A model generated the notes under the pieces. The model was not told the origin of the DNA. It saw only the letters and a list, made by a program, of their open reading frames with translations, and made no database searches. 64,000 bases of DNA from the NCBI GenBank assembly GCA_949128115.1, contig OX421965.1, positions 34,715,681 through 34,779,680 on the forward strand. Reading direction: 5' to 3'. Source of the stretch: Anaspis maculata. Lineage: Eukaryota > Arthropoda > Insecta > Coleoptera > Scraptiidae. Every line of letters starts with the position of its first letter. The stretch's first letter is position 1. This document shows, in pieces, positions 24,831-37,484 of this stretch. Made by a program: the position numbers and the translations under genes.

Positions 24831-25520
24831 CCTACGCGGACGACTAAGTGCTTATAGGTGGAGATAAAAAGACGATGAGGGAAAGTTTTGAAGCACTGGA
24901 ACGTCAAGCGAATAGGGTAGAACTGAGGGTGAATGAAGGAAAGACCAAATATATGAAGTTGACGATACCACAGTTCAAGGAAGGAGCAGAAGAGTTAGTT
25001 TGAATTGGAGCATATAACTCTGAACGAGTCAAACAATTTGTGTATTTGGAAACACTGCCTACAGACAACAACGACATGTCGGAGGAAACTCAGAAGAACA
25101 GTGCAAGCCAATAAGAGTTACTACGTCACTGTTCAAGTCAAAAAGTCTTAATACTATCTCCAAGTTGAGACTCTACGCGACAATAATGAGACCTGTGTTA
25201 CTGAATATATGGAGCAGAATCATGGACCCTAACAAAGAAAGACACGGACAGAATTCTGGTCTTTGAGAGAAAAATGCCGAGAAGAATATACGGCCCAATT
25301 GAAGAAAATGGAAGCTATAGAATTCGATACAATGAGGAACTTGGACAAGCGTATGGAAACGAAGATGTGTTGGCACTGGTGAGATGGGCGGGACACTTGA
25401 CTAGAATGGAAGAGGAAAGAGCACTGAAAAAAATATTCAAAGCGGAGGTGGCAGGAACGAAAATGGAGAGAAGACCAAGCATGAGATGGGTGAATACCGA
25501 AACCCTCCTTACTCTCTAGC
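24830..25520 (+). pseudogene. non-LTR retrotransposon (LINE) RT fragment
   Basis: TACGCGGACGAC at 24833-24844 encodes YADD, the reverse transcriptase active site, followed at once by a stop. Downstream, in shifting frames, come the thumb region and, at 25274-25519, the typical tail RRIYGPIEENGSYRIRYNEE followed by RWAGHLTRMEEER. These features are known from many insect LINE polyproteins. Stops and frameshifts show it is dead, and the 5' part is absent. Confidence 0.8.
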
Positions 25521-26090
25521 TTATACGCCTGGATTGGTAGGCAACCCAACATACTCCAATTTATTTCAACTCATTTGAATTGAATCACTTTTCCCGCTTT
25601 TGGGACTGCTTTGGCCGGTGATCATCTAGTATCAGAACACCCTCCCGTTGTGCTTCCTTCTTATGATTCGAGAATAGAGCTCCTGGGCGTGTTGAGATCG
25701 ACTTGACCTCTAGTTTGAACGCAGTAAGACACAGAAATTAGTTGTAAAATAAAATTATTTTATTACCTTTTTCATAAATGTCAAAGTGTTTAAATAAAGG
25801 CTCGATCCTATACCTGACCCTATCTAAACGCTGGTAACTAGGATAGCTAAGTTTCCTAAAGTGTACCCTAAAAGATGGGTTCCTTCTAACCCTAATAATT
25901 ATTTCAAAGCCGTCGCACATCAATACCTACTCCGATGAACATACTATACACCTTGACCAACATTTAAACTTTGTTTAGGGAGCCTGGTTCAAAATTCTAA
26001 TCGTGGATTCATCAGTTGCTCCTCATTGAAACATATATTTTGAAGGTCAAGGAATACAATGGCAATAAGTTTTCAGAAATTGTCATGGAC
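25521..26090. other. no gene recognised
   Basis: No domain-bearing frame, RNA gene or repeat was recognised. Confidence 0.4.
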
Positions 26091-26477
26091 CAGTGGCGTA
26101 GCAGACGGCTGCAAAGGGGCCGAGGTCCGATTTTTCACAAAGTCTCACGGTAAACCGTGACTAACACTTCTTTTGACATGGTGTCATTTCCAATGTATCA
26201 CATATAACAAATACATTAGAAAATTATGAAACTAAAATTCCAAAATATCATCTTTGAGAGTGGAAAAATCATGTTTTCTCCTGATAAAACCGGTTTAAAC
26301 AAGTTTTTATCAAAGTTTGATACTTATTTTTGGAATCAGAATGTGCATTCCGGTCAAAAATGATACCAAACATGTCAAAAAAAGTGTATGTCATGGTTTA
26401 CCACAAGACTTTGTGAAAAATCGAGTGAAAAATCGTACCTCGACCCCTTCTCAGCCGTCTGGTACGCCACTGGTGTA
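26091..26477. repeat. foldback element 5 (about 160-bp arms)
   Basis: CCAGTGGCGTAGCAGACGGC at the left is inverted at 26455-26475 as GCCGTCTGGTACGCCACTGG. The inner words GATTTTTCACAAAGTC and TTTTGACATG are also mirrored. An extra TTTTTCAC copy lies in the right arm. Confidence 0.75.
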
Positions 26478-26789
26478 TGACACTTTCTGGAAGCTATTTA
26501 CATTGTGTTCCTCGACCTAGAAAATATATATCTAATGACAAAAGTATGAAAAAAAACAACAGTTTCAAAAAAGGTGATTTCTTGGACTTTCGACCCCTAC
26601 AAAAAAAAATGCCAAGCCTCGGATAGAGTGGAAATTTTGATATGTTATTACCCATCGAATTCTGAAGAGATCCTCAAATTTTCAGCTTTTCTCCAATTTA
26701 TTCTAGGTTCGATCAAAATTTTGTATTGCTATCCTGGGCTACTTGTGTGCCTTATTATTCAGCAGAGACGTAAATGGGCTCCAGCATTT

Positions 26790-27055
26790 TTCGTATGTAA
26801 TACCACAAGAGCTATGAGTTTTATCGATACAATTTTCGAACTATCTCGAGAGCTTTGTTTTCAAGAAATTCACCGAGTGTGAAATGGTCACTTTATTATC
26901 TGAAAAAAACCCGACAGCGTAGCTGGAGGGTTTTTGTCTTTGATAATAAAGTGACCATTTCCACGAGTTGAATTGCTTCATGAAAACAAAGCTTGAGGAA
27001 CAGTTCGAAAATTTTGATAAAACTCGTATTAGCTCGAGTGGTATTTGCGGAGAAT
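26790..27055. repeat. foldback element 6 (about 110-bp arms)
   Basis: AATGGTCACTTTATTATC near 26883 is inverted at about 26940-26957. The words GAGTTTTATC and TTTTCGAACT are also mirrored. The loop is about 40 bp. No coding sense. Confidence 0.7.
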
Positions 27056-27639
27056 ATTCCACAAAACGTGAAAATCAAAACATGAAAACGTTTTGATTCC
27101 AAATCCACCCCATATCCAGAAATGGAATTGTTTTTTGGCGTTGTGACACTGTCATGCGGTCATGCTAATTCAATCAAGTTGCTTTGGAAATCAAGTCCAT
27201 TTACAATCTAACAAACAGCTAATATTTCAATTATTATTGTGCTTCTCAACGTAAAAACGTCTTCCAAAGCTTTGCCATTCAAAAAACGAAACCACATTGG
27301 CCGCAAAATATAACCATCACCTTACAGAAGTGATGAACTGGTCCTCTTTGTGGCTAGATCTGCGATTTTGTGCTCCGCGCGGATTGCGGATGTCATTCAT
27401 TGTCAGTGTGACAACTGCTGTGCAGGAGGGTGGCCTGGCCTGCCTTACCTGCGGCGACGTACGGTGCCGTTGTGGCAAAAATAATAATAATGCGGCAATT
27501 ATAACAAACAGATATTACATAATGTTCCATGAATAATCATTGCAGATCAAAATTACTGTTACTTATTTGAATAAGGAACTGCCTAAATGTGGTATTTCAC
27601 AAATATAGTAAACTACATCTCACCTCTAGTTGGACACAA

Positions 27640-28745
27640 GGGATGAGTATACGGGTGATCATTTGAAAACTATCCACCTGCAATATCTCCCGATTCCTAG
27701 TGCAAATGTCTTTGAGCAAAAACAGGTCGATTTTTATATCGAGGGGGACATCTAAAACATACATTGGAGAATTTATATCTTAAGCCCCCTCGCCCCCACT
27801 CACCCCAACTTTGAAATTTCAAATAACACCACCTACCTTGCGATACATCAAATTAAAGAGAATTTAATTCTCTTTCTAAAAAAAATATTTTGAAATTTTT
27901 CAACCCCACCCCCTGTTCTTCCTAAAATTCTCTGAGTGTCCAAGTTAATATTCTTGACCTCCATTTCCCTTCAATACACTCAACGTCATCCTGCACAGCA
28001 TCGAAAGAGAAAATTTTCTATAAAAAAAGTGCCACCCAAATTTACCCCTTCGCTCCCCCCACCTGACCTCAAAAATTTAAAATGTCAATACCCACTTTGT
28101 AATACATCAAATTGAAGGAAATTGAATTCTCTCCCTGAAAAAGATTTTTTCACAATTTTTAAAGCCCCCCATTGCCCCCCTAGAATACTCCAAATAGCCA
28201 ATTTATTGGGGGAAGGGTAGAAAATTTCAAAAAAATTCTTTTCGGAAAGAGAATTCAATTCCCTTCAATTTGATGTGTCACAAAGTAGGTGGTGTTTTGT
28301 TAAATTTGGGAGTTGAGGTGGGGGAGAGCAAAAGGGTGAATTTAGGTAGCACTTTTTCCACCGAAATTTTCTTTCTTCGATGCTATCTAGGATGACGCCA
28401 ACTAAATTGAGAAAAAAATGAGGGGTCCAGAATATAAAATGGGACAGTCAGAGATATTTTAGACAAAAGGGGGTGGGGTTGAAAATTTTGAAAATATTTT
28501 TTTCAGAAAGAAAATTTAATTTCCTTCAATTTGATGTATCGCAAGGTAGGTAATGTCATTTGAAATATCAAAGTTGGGGTGAGTGGGGGCGAGGGGGGTG
28601 AATATAGAAATTTGCCAATGTATGTTTTGGATGTCCCCCTCGATATAAAAATCGACCTGTTTTTGCTCGAAAAAATATTCACTAGGAATCGGGAGTTATT
28701 GCAGGTGGATAGTTTTCAAATGATCACCCGGTATATACCGATTGC
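27640..28745. repeat. foldback element 4 (about 550-bp arms, almost no spacer)
   Basis: GGGTGATCATTTGAAAACTA at the left is inverted near 28707-28728. The match continues through the pyrimidine-rich GCCCCCTCGCCCCCACTCA tract to a centre near 28190-28200. The arms carry many indels, which implies some age. Confidence 0.8.
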
Positions 28746-30724
28746 AATACTACCACTTTTGGAAGCGGTGTCACTGTGTGTAGGTGACGCTTGAAAGGCT
28801 TATAGCAGGCACGATTTTTAGGAACTTTTTAAATGAAGTATAATGTTCATTTATAAAAAGGAAGGCACAGTTTTATCAGTATAAAACTATACGAAGGTCG
28901 TGTTTTATCAGTATAAAACTGATTTCATTGGTTCAACTCGAAGGTTTCATACGTATTGATTGGTCAGAAGTATATGTTGTGTGGAATAGTCTACGGAAAT
29001 AGCTACCTAATGTTTTTTCAAGGTTGTAGTTTACTAACCTATAAATCAGTGAAAGCTTTGTACACCGATGAATGGAATGTAATGAAAACGGTTATACTTA
29101 GATCTGTGAAACACCATTGGAATGAGTAGGTATGATACGTATGAGATTTTGAATTTCTCAAGATTTCAGAAAATAAATTTGGAACTTTTGCAATATCTCC
29201 AAAACAACTATATCACTCCCTAGCAAACCACACTGCAAGGATCTGTAATTTTTTTTACATATCTTGGCGCACGGATGATGAGCTCAAGCGAGTTCAAAGT
29301 GTACGTCTCCGTCTTCCTCTGTCAAAATTTTTGTATTTAACAAATATGAACAAAATGGATTGTTGGTGTTTTATTAACCAAGTGAGTAATCAGCTATAAC
29401 TACACTGTTGTAAATTGCTTTGATCTTTTCTGACCTATGCACCCTTGATTATTGTTGAGTCCATCTCATTGGCCAGAGGGTCGTTACAATGGGTGAAGCA
29501 TCAGTGTCAATAATCTAAGCTGTCTCTGTGCTTCAGAAAGCACATAAAGCCGTTGGTCCTCATGAGTTAGCAAGCCACGAGCCACGACGCTTACTCTCTG
29601 AAATAGGGAGAAGTGGTAATTGGGTGCGGAACAACTTTCAGGTCTACCCGCAAATAATCTCACGCTATTATTCATTCACCCAAGGCAAAAATAAAGCCTG
29701 TATGTGGAAAGACAATAGGAGTAATGGGGCCCTACACATTTTTTTCGATAATTTTCCAGTGGGGATTCATAGCAGGCTTCGAAGTATACCAACTTATTAG
29801 GTAACTAGGGAAATCATACCGACTATCGTCACTGGTCTATTTTGATAAAGTAGATACACATAGTAAGCAGTGCAGAAATCACAGAATTTAGATAAATATC
29901 TAACGTTCCATGTTTCGTTCCCTTCGGCATTGCCCCTATAAAAAAAATCGGTTTTCCCCACGGGAAAAAGAAGCCGCATCACCACCCCCGTTTAAGCACG
30001 TAAGCTAGTTGGTAGCAAGACAGATAGACGTCTTGACAGCATCAGTATTACTGACGTTCACATTATGAATCATACTGACAGAGAGGATTTGGCTGGCAGG
30101 CCATTATAACTCCCACTTTGCAGGAATAACTCCTGCGAACGACTTTCCTGCAGAAACAAGCAGCCAGCACAAGTTACTCTCTTTCTGTGACCATATCATC
30201 TACACCTTCCCCGTCTGAAATAGCATAGAGCATAATATAATATACCCAAATGTGGGACGCATGTACTAGCAGCAAGAAGCTGTAGTAGGTAGGTACTGGG
30301 GATGATTAAATTAGATCCTTGCGCGTTGCGAAAGTCTTGCAGGTAATACTCCGTGTCTGGCAGGAATCCTTTGATTGCACGTTCCTAGCGTCAGCCTAAC
30401 AAGAAGACTGTAGGAATGTGTAATTGTGTAACTAGATTCTTCCTAATGTGTATTTGTATGCGTCTGTGGGTATGCATGAGGCATTGCCTTAATCACTCCT
30501 CTACCTAGGTATCCGTTGATTGAATGCCAACGAAGCTGCTGCGCAAGAAAAAAGAAGCTCTGGGAAGAAAAAAAATGCAATCATCACTTCTCCTGCAAGG
30601 GAGCTCGAGTATGAATTTGAAAAAGATAAAAGAACTGTGAGTGAAAAATGTCATGCTGTTATACAGTAGTGGTTCAATTACCTAAAGACCGTATTATAGA
30701 CGGTTACAATTACGTTACGAGAGA
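28746..30724. other. no gene recognised; short palindromic duplication
   Basis: The palindromic word TTTTATCAGTATAAAACT occurs twice (about 28871-28888 and 28903-28920). The rest holds short frames without motifs. Confidence 0.4.
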
Positions 30725-30912
30725 AGCGGTGGTGGCCCAGGGGTATAGGTGATGATGACAAGCCAAGCAATTCGCGCTGCCCTGTTGTGTGGGTTCGAGT
30801 CCCGCTACATCCATGGATATTTTGCTCAATGTTTGTACTGTTCCCAGGGTTGCATGGTGAAGCAGTTCATAACCGAATGTCGCCCAATAAAATAAGACTA
30901 TTGAATTAAAAA
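30725..30912 (+). mobile_element. tRNA-derived SINE
   Basis: It has a polymerase III A box (TGGCCCAGGGG, 30733-30743) and a perfect B box (GGTTCGAGTCC, 30792-30802) at tRNA-like spacing. A tRNA-unrelated body follows, with AATAAAATAA and a run of 12 A at 30909-30920. The head no longer folds as a clean tRNA. Flanking GTTAC words may be remnants of the target duplication, but no exact copy was found. Confidence 0.8.
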
Positions 30913-30920
30913 AAAAAAAC

Positions 30921-31730
30921 TGTTACCTACGAGATTTGTTACCAAAATGTGTCACAAATTTGGTATCCTGCGACATAAGGGGCCACCTTGAGCTGCATTC
31001 TGCAGGAAAACTTGTATCAGACGTCGTTGTTTGACATGTCGATTTCTTATACGGCCTTAAGTACATGATATCTCAAGAGCTATCACTCAAAAGTCATAAA
31101 ACATGATGGGTTAGGCACTGACTACTTCGGATCATTATTTGTCCTGTCGCCTGTCCTCATAGCGAGATACACTTCAGAAATGCGTTGTATTAGATTAGAA
31201 TGAATCCAACTTTTATCTCTTATCAACTTATTCCACTGATTGAAATAGCAGCATGCACGTCTCACCTGGCTGTACGGCCTGAACTTGGTTTCGACTTGAA
31301 GTCCTTGTTCCTGGCATAGTTTTGCCAATGGCCTGTACCACGCTTCCACTTTTAGTGGTTCTTCAAGGAAAAGTCAATTCACTGCAGTTTATTTCCCCAT
31401 TTGTGATTTTATCATTTTTATTTGAATTTGAATTTATTCAAAAAGTCTCTAGTCGCAAGAGTTGGACTAGAACTAACTATAACTGCGACTAGCGACTGCA
31501 ATTCCAACCTTACTTCCACCTTGCGACTTGCAACTTGCAACTAAAGACCATATTGTAGACTAGGCTTAACTTATCCGATGGACAGAGCTATCGGGTGGAG
31601 TTCTGGTCTAGCGATCCGGTGTTGTAAGTTGTAAGTAGCAGTCAGAGAGTTCTGTTTATCGAAAACTGTTGTGTTCACATATAGCCTCCAACCGGCGCAT
31701 TCATTCCCATCTATTTTATTCACCTATAGT
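30921..31730. other. no gene recognised
   Basis: Short frames only. A cluster of GCGACT/GCAACTTGCAACT-like words lies near 31450-31560. Confidence 0.4.
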
Positions 31731-32460
31731 CCAGGAATTTTAGCTGTTTAAATCGCAAGCGAACAAAAATGAGAACAAGCCGGATTTTTGTATATAAGCT
31801 CAGTTGAGCATGTAGTTCAACATAGCAAAAATCCTCAACAATCCGGTGTGAGCTTCGGCCGTTGTGGCCTCGAGAAGAACTTGAGGGTCAGTTTTTCGCG
31901 TATATCTCATGAACAATAGCACTTGGGAAAAAAGTTCTTGGGAAGAAATTGTTGGAAATTTTATTGTCTACAAGAAAGGTCTTCACACATTCTATCGTCA
32001 GTCATCTCCTTCTTCGTCAAAACACAAGAAAATAAAAATAGTCCAGATGCTCGATGCTGAAGACTGGTATGGACCTTGAGTTTTATGATGGCAGAGTGCC
32101 ACTTTGTAGAGGTGTTGTTTGATCCACTCTCTTTTGGTTGAAACTTGAAGCCATCAAGACAAACTATGCCAGCGGCATATACAGGGTGAAATAAAAATAA
32201 AAAGTTAAACATTTGTACCTCGAGAACCAAAATAGGTGAAGACATGTAAATCGCCATAAATAATTCTGCTTCCATGGTCATGAAGTCGTCGTAAACTTGA
32301 ATTGAATATCTTGAGCCGTTCTTGAAATATCTTCAAAAGACTGAAGCTGTTACCAAAAAAAAATATATTTTCGTCTACTTATCAGAAAAAAAGTTGACTG
32401 TGTTTTTTCCGAGATTTTTTCTAAAATTAGTTGGCCTAGAGAGGGCTTTTCACTGTAATG

Positions 32461-34466
32461 GAGTATTATACTGACTATATAATACATTGAACAAGAACCA
32501 ATCAAAACTCTTGAAATGCGCATAGGCAGCCAATCAGCACGTCTCTACGCTTACCACCCCGGCAATACAGGCGTCCTCCTTGACGTAAATATTATCGCTG
32601 TGGTACCGTGGTCCTTCCCCCTCTCCCAGACCAGGGCAGTGACTGTCATTCAGAGCGCATTTACGCAATGTCAGTGCTGTCAGTTGTCACTGGTTGTCAC
32701 AATCAAAATATATGAAACTGAACATTGCAAGAACGTTTTCCATGCATTATAGAACATTTTCTACCATTAAAGGTATAAGTACTCCCACTTTCCTAGTAAA
32801 TTTTCATTCCACACCGTTAGTTGTTAAATTTTGTGCTTTTTGATTTATAGGAGAAGAAAAAAAGAAGCCCAAGTTTTGTTGAACTGGGAACAGGACACAC
32901 GCTGTTTAATTTTCCAAGAGGAATCTCAATAATATCTACTCACGGCCTTCACCAAAAATGGCTTATACAACGGCTTTCAAATTACAAGCAGACGCTTCTG
33001 CTACATCAAAGAAAAATGTCCTTCGGTTTCATTAAAAACATTGAATCAAGATACAACTTTGCATGTGAAGACTCTCCCCAGCCTGTTACAATATTTGAGT
33101 GAATTGTGATAACATAAAGTGTAGGCAATAGTTTTTTTATCTATCCATGCATGCTTTACTGGAGTATGTGTCTTGAATCTCAACTTCGTGTCACTAACTT
33201 ACCGTTCATGCAATAATCATGTTTTTTTAAGTATGTTCCTCGACTCTCAACTTTGTCTTACTTCCGTATTGTTTCATTAAATTATTTAAACAAATTCAGT
33301 ACAAATATAACGCATTTTACTCAATTGCCTTTTACAAATAATTTGTATTGAGAAAAATTTTATGCTACAAAGTGTCAATCGATCGAAACGTTCCATCTCC
33401 ATTGCTTCATTTAGAGAATTTCTTGAAGCTTCTGCACTTTCCAAGATCAGTCTAAGGTTCCCTTTATGCTGAAGAAGAAAAAACCTTCAAGTATTTCAAT
33501 AAAATCAATCATAACATTGTATAACCTGTCGCCCTCTTGTCCATTCTCTGGTATAATATCCTCTGATTTGTCCATTTCGCAATAGCACCCTGAATTTGGT
33601 GAGAAATTCCAGTGTAGCTGGATATATGGCATGAAAGCCACTTCTGATTCTGAATAGGTCTACTGCACTTTTTGTTTGAAAGCGTTTTTTACGAGGTTTT
33701 TTATCTTCCGATTTCCAACTGCAACTAACCTACAAACTCGAACGTCAAACAATGACGTTTCCAACTTTTTACTTTTACCGACGCATCTCGAGATGTTCCG
33801 TTGCCAACGTTAAGAAAAAAGCGCTATTGCGCTAATAAGAACGCAGTTTATTATGATGATGAAGTGAATATTAAAAACCATTTTGAGTAAAGAATGAGAT
33901 TACCCTGATTAATCAGTGTATACCACAGAGTTCTTTGTAAAATTTCAACCATTTGAACAACACTGGTAGAACCCAGAATCTTGGGTAGCGCTCTGTCAAT
34001 TCGTTATATAGTCTTATCAAATACAATGCGTTGTACGCTTAATCGTCAGATAATTTTTTAATAATATCATTTCGTTATAATCCCAATGCAAGAAAATACA
34101 ACTCGCCCTATGGGCTCGTTGTATTTTCAGCTTTGGGATTATAACTCATAATATTACTGAAAAATTATCGACAATAATCGTACCACTCATTGTATTACTA
34201 CTGAAATTTTTTTTTTATTGAAATGGAAACCGTGCTGTTTGGGCGCAATAAATAAATAACATCAACTAGTTCTGACGTCACAGCGAGTCACCGCCTATAC
34301 TGCCTGTGTAAATGACGTCAGAAATAGGCAGAATATAGGAGCTTTGTTTATTCATTGCGGCCAAACGATACGATTTTTGGCTGAATAAAAAAATACGGGT
34401 CAGTTATTTTTCAATATAGTTTCTGATTCCATCGAAAAAATTTTTTTTCCAAAAGTATAATACTCT
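32461..34466. mobile_element. about 2-kb insertion with GAGTATTATACT inverted ends
   Basis: It sits at the symmetry centre of foldback element 2. GAGTATTATACT at the left is inverted at the right end (AGTATAATACTC). Near its right end a long hairpin at about 34060-34185 contains CAAGAAAATACAACTCGCCC. TGACGTCA-type palindromes occur at about 34273 and 34314. No transposase was recognised and no clean target duplication was found. Confidence 0.55.
34060..34185. repeat. strong hairpin (about 55-bp arms)
   Basis: GTTATAATCCCAATGC is mirrored by the GCTTTGGGATTATAAC stretch, with the centre at CTCGCCCTATGGGCTCG. It resembles a nested MITE or the subterminal hairpin of the host insertion. Confidence 0.75.
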
Positions 34467-35190
34467 ATTTCATTTTAAATGTAATTTATCATTGTTTCGA
34501 TTCAAAACACAAAGTTTCGATTCAAGATCTGAAGAATTACTGATATACGGAAAACTATTTTTTTTTCGTAACGACTTCAGTCTTCTGAAGATATTTCAGA
34601 AACGGCTCAACATATTAGATTCAAGTTCACGACGACTTAATGGTCATGAAATTAGAAATATTTTTGCGATTCACATGTCTTCACCTATTTTGGTTCTTGA
34701 GGTACATTTGTTCAACTTTTTATTTTTATGTCACCTTGTATATGCCGCCGGCATAGTTGGTATTGATGGCACTAAGTTTCAATCAAAAGAGCATGGATCT
34801 AACAACACCTCTACCAAGTGGCACCCTGCCATCATAAGACTCAAGGTCCGTACAGTCTTCGGCATCGAGCATCTGGACTATTTAGCTTTTCTTGTGTTTT
34901 GACGAAGATGGAGTGGACTGATGATGAAATATGTAAGAACCTTTTTTGTAGACAACACAATTTCCAACAATTTGGTCCTAGTGCTTCTCCTTCAAGTGCC
35001 ATCGTTTACTAGACAAGCACAAAAAACTGATCCCCAAGTTCTTCTCGAGGCCACAACGGCCACAACGGCCGAAGCTCACACCGGATTCTTGAGGATTTTT
35101 ACTATGTTGAACATGCTTAACTGAGCTTATATACAAGAATCCGGCTAGTTATCATTTTTGTTCGCTATTTTTTCTATAATTCCTGGACTA

Positions 35191-36472
35191 CTTCCCAAGC
35201 ATATCTATCCATCATTAAAGGTAATGCAGAGTCTTCGTGAACAGTGTATGAAATTTGTTTTACGATTTTTTTTTTCATTACAGCAGCGACGAGGTTACGA
35301 AATCTTTTGTTGAAAGTTGGAGGACCGGTTGCGAGCTGCTTTAATCTTCTTTGTGCGCGCAAGCCATCACGACGAGGCTGCCGAACTAATTCTATTAACC
35401 CCGGGACGATTTCTAAAGGAAACCTGAAATTTTAATATCGAAAATCTCATTACGCCGTGCAAAATTCGCGACACCGAAAAATGACACGACCAGCTAGCAC
35501 GTAATTTAATTAAATTTCATGCATGCCGAGTTGTACACAGCCCCTTGACGACTCAAACAAAAGAAGGAATCTGTTTGATTGTTTCACGTAAGAAGCTGGC
35601 AATCTAGCATCACCAGTTACAGAACAGACTGACATATAGATCGGTAATTCATTCAAGACCTATTTATCCAGTAGTCTAGATCATGGATTGGTTGGGTGTT
35701 ATGGAATAATTATGCAAACAAAAAATCCATGGGTCGTAATGGTTCTCTTACATTAATAATTAAGTTGTTGCCCATAACAACCCATCAAGGGTTTTGGCTT
35801 GCTTGTCTGCCTGTTCATATTGAATAGGAGGCCTACAGTTTGAAGTGGATTCCGTGCTACGAGTGAATAGCAACAGCCAATCACTATTCCAGAAAGAGGT
35901 TTCAAAGGCTGAGGTACTCGAAATATTTGCCCAGAACCTTGACGAGGAAGGACTTTGACACCGGTATCCCGCCTTCGAGTGGACCCCACCACAGCGTCAT
36001 GTTGCAGCGGTAACCTATCCAAAGACAGGCCGCGCTGTGTATGGCTTGTGTTCTATGATACATCACAATGACTTGAAAAAAAGTACAACACCTTCATTCT
36101 GCAATGAAGCGCCTTATTCACTTAGTGTCGTCATTAGCAGTAAAGCAAAAGTGGAATTCGTCTCTGAAAACCCGAATGTATTATTCTTGAGCTTTATCAG
36201 TGACTCTGCTTATCGCACCATTCGAATCTTTATAAGCATGTATGAGTATTGGTAGAGCCAAAAGAAGACAGGAATGAGGGCCTAAAGACCGAATTCATCT
36301 GAAAGTGGTAGTTGCTTGATCAAATATTCTAGGGCTGTAGTTCAGTCACCTCCGATTGTGTGCTCATCATTTATCATTGACATCATCTCTTAGCAGTCAC
36401 TCAAAGACGAACATTCTCACGAAAAACAAAACGTGATGAAGAACAAGACCTTTTTGTCGAATTTAATTTGCC
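35191..36472. other. no gene recognised
   Basis: Short frames without motif. The 3' half may already be LINE-derived, but this was not recognisable. Confidence 0.35.
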
Positions 36473-36690
36473 TTGAAAAGAAGCAGGGGAAGACCTAGAA
36501 GAACGTGGTGTGATGAAGTGCGGAAAGCTGTAGAGAAAAGGGGAGAGACGATGGAGGGGGCGACTCGGTCGGTACAAGATCGGAGAGGATGGAGAGAAAT
36601 ATGGAGAAGGGACCTCACGGAGTACTCGACTCCACAAACCGCCTTACACCCGTAAGGGTAAAATAGGCAAAAGGATTAAGTAAGTAGGTA
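36473..36690 (+). pseudogene. 3' end of an RTE-like LINE
   Basis: The peptide starts MKRSRGRPRRTWCDEVRKAV and ends in a W-rich stretch (RRGWREIWRR). This is the typical C-terminus of insect LINE polyproteins. A short 3' untranslated part follows, with an AAGTAAGTAGG tail like the TAAG repeats that end RTE-type elements. Confidence 0.7.
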
Positions 36691-37332
36691 ATTTGCCTCA
36701 TTGATCTATTGGTTGATCTGAGTCGCTGAAACACATTTTCTGTACAAATTTCACTATGAATCGGTTCACGACATATAGACCTAGTCCACGAGTGTGCAGC
36801 ATCTAGAGCCGGCTATGAGTCCAGGTGATGTCCAAAGCTATAATATCTGATTGGACGAGGTAGAAAAGATTTGAAATAATGTAGATGATAAAAACTATTA
36901 TCGCTGGATCGGTGGTATCTCCGGTAGGAATACTTATAATAAATGCCCAATACCAGAGAAGTTCATATTTCCCACTAGCACAATGTGCCCCGCGTTTAAA
37001 GCCACTTCTCTTTCGACAAAATTCCGTGAAGAAGAGGTTAAATTTATGAAACAAGGATCTTCCTGCAAACTGGCATTTATTTTGTAGCTGAAATCTGTAG
37101 ATTGCTTACTAAAAACAATGCTAAACAGTAAAAAACACATGAAAACAACCTTTTGCAGTCACTCTTAAGTGAGGTTATGTCACCTTACGTTTTTCGCGTT
37201 GCGCCGTCAAGATTCTGGCGGACAAACTAACTCAAATCGCGAATAAAGTAGGTACAACTTATCGATTTACAAAATGGCGAGCGTGACTAAAAAAACCTCA
37301 TCTGATTTCTTGTCTCGCTGTGGTTTTAGTAT
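36691..37332. other. no gene recognised
   Basis: No convincing frame or repeat. Confidence 0.35.
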
Positions 37333-37484
37333 AAAGCTGGATTCCCAGTTGCGAATATTCGGACAGAAAATGCGAAATTTAATGTCAAAGTCGTCATATT
37401 GGCCAATCAGAGCCCTCGAATTCAAAATTTGACATATAAAATCGCATTTTCTGTCCGAATATTCGCATCTGGGAACCCAGCTTA
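37333..37484. mobile_element. palindromic MITE, about 152 bp
   Basis: Arms of about 60 bp share GCGAATATTCGGACAGAAAA and the outer AAGCTGG(A/G)TTCCCAG word, in inverted orientation. The spacer is about 30 bp. A TTAA/TATA-like flank is possible but not exact. Confidence 0.8.

Larger units (their letters stand above)
31731..35190. mobile_element. foldback element 2 (same family as element 1) with a central insertion
   Basis: The left arm 31731 to about 32440 is inverted at about 34480-35190. Both outer ends read TAGTCCAGGAATT. The arms match the inner part of element 1 (from about 7460 inward), so the outer kilobase of element 1 is missing here. The centre has been opened by a 2-kb insertion. 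Confidence 0.82.
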
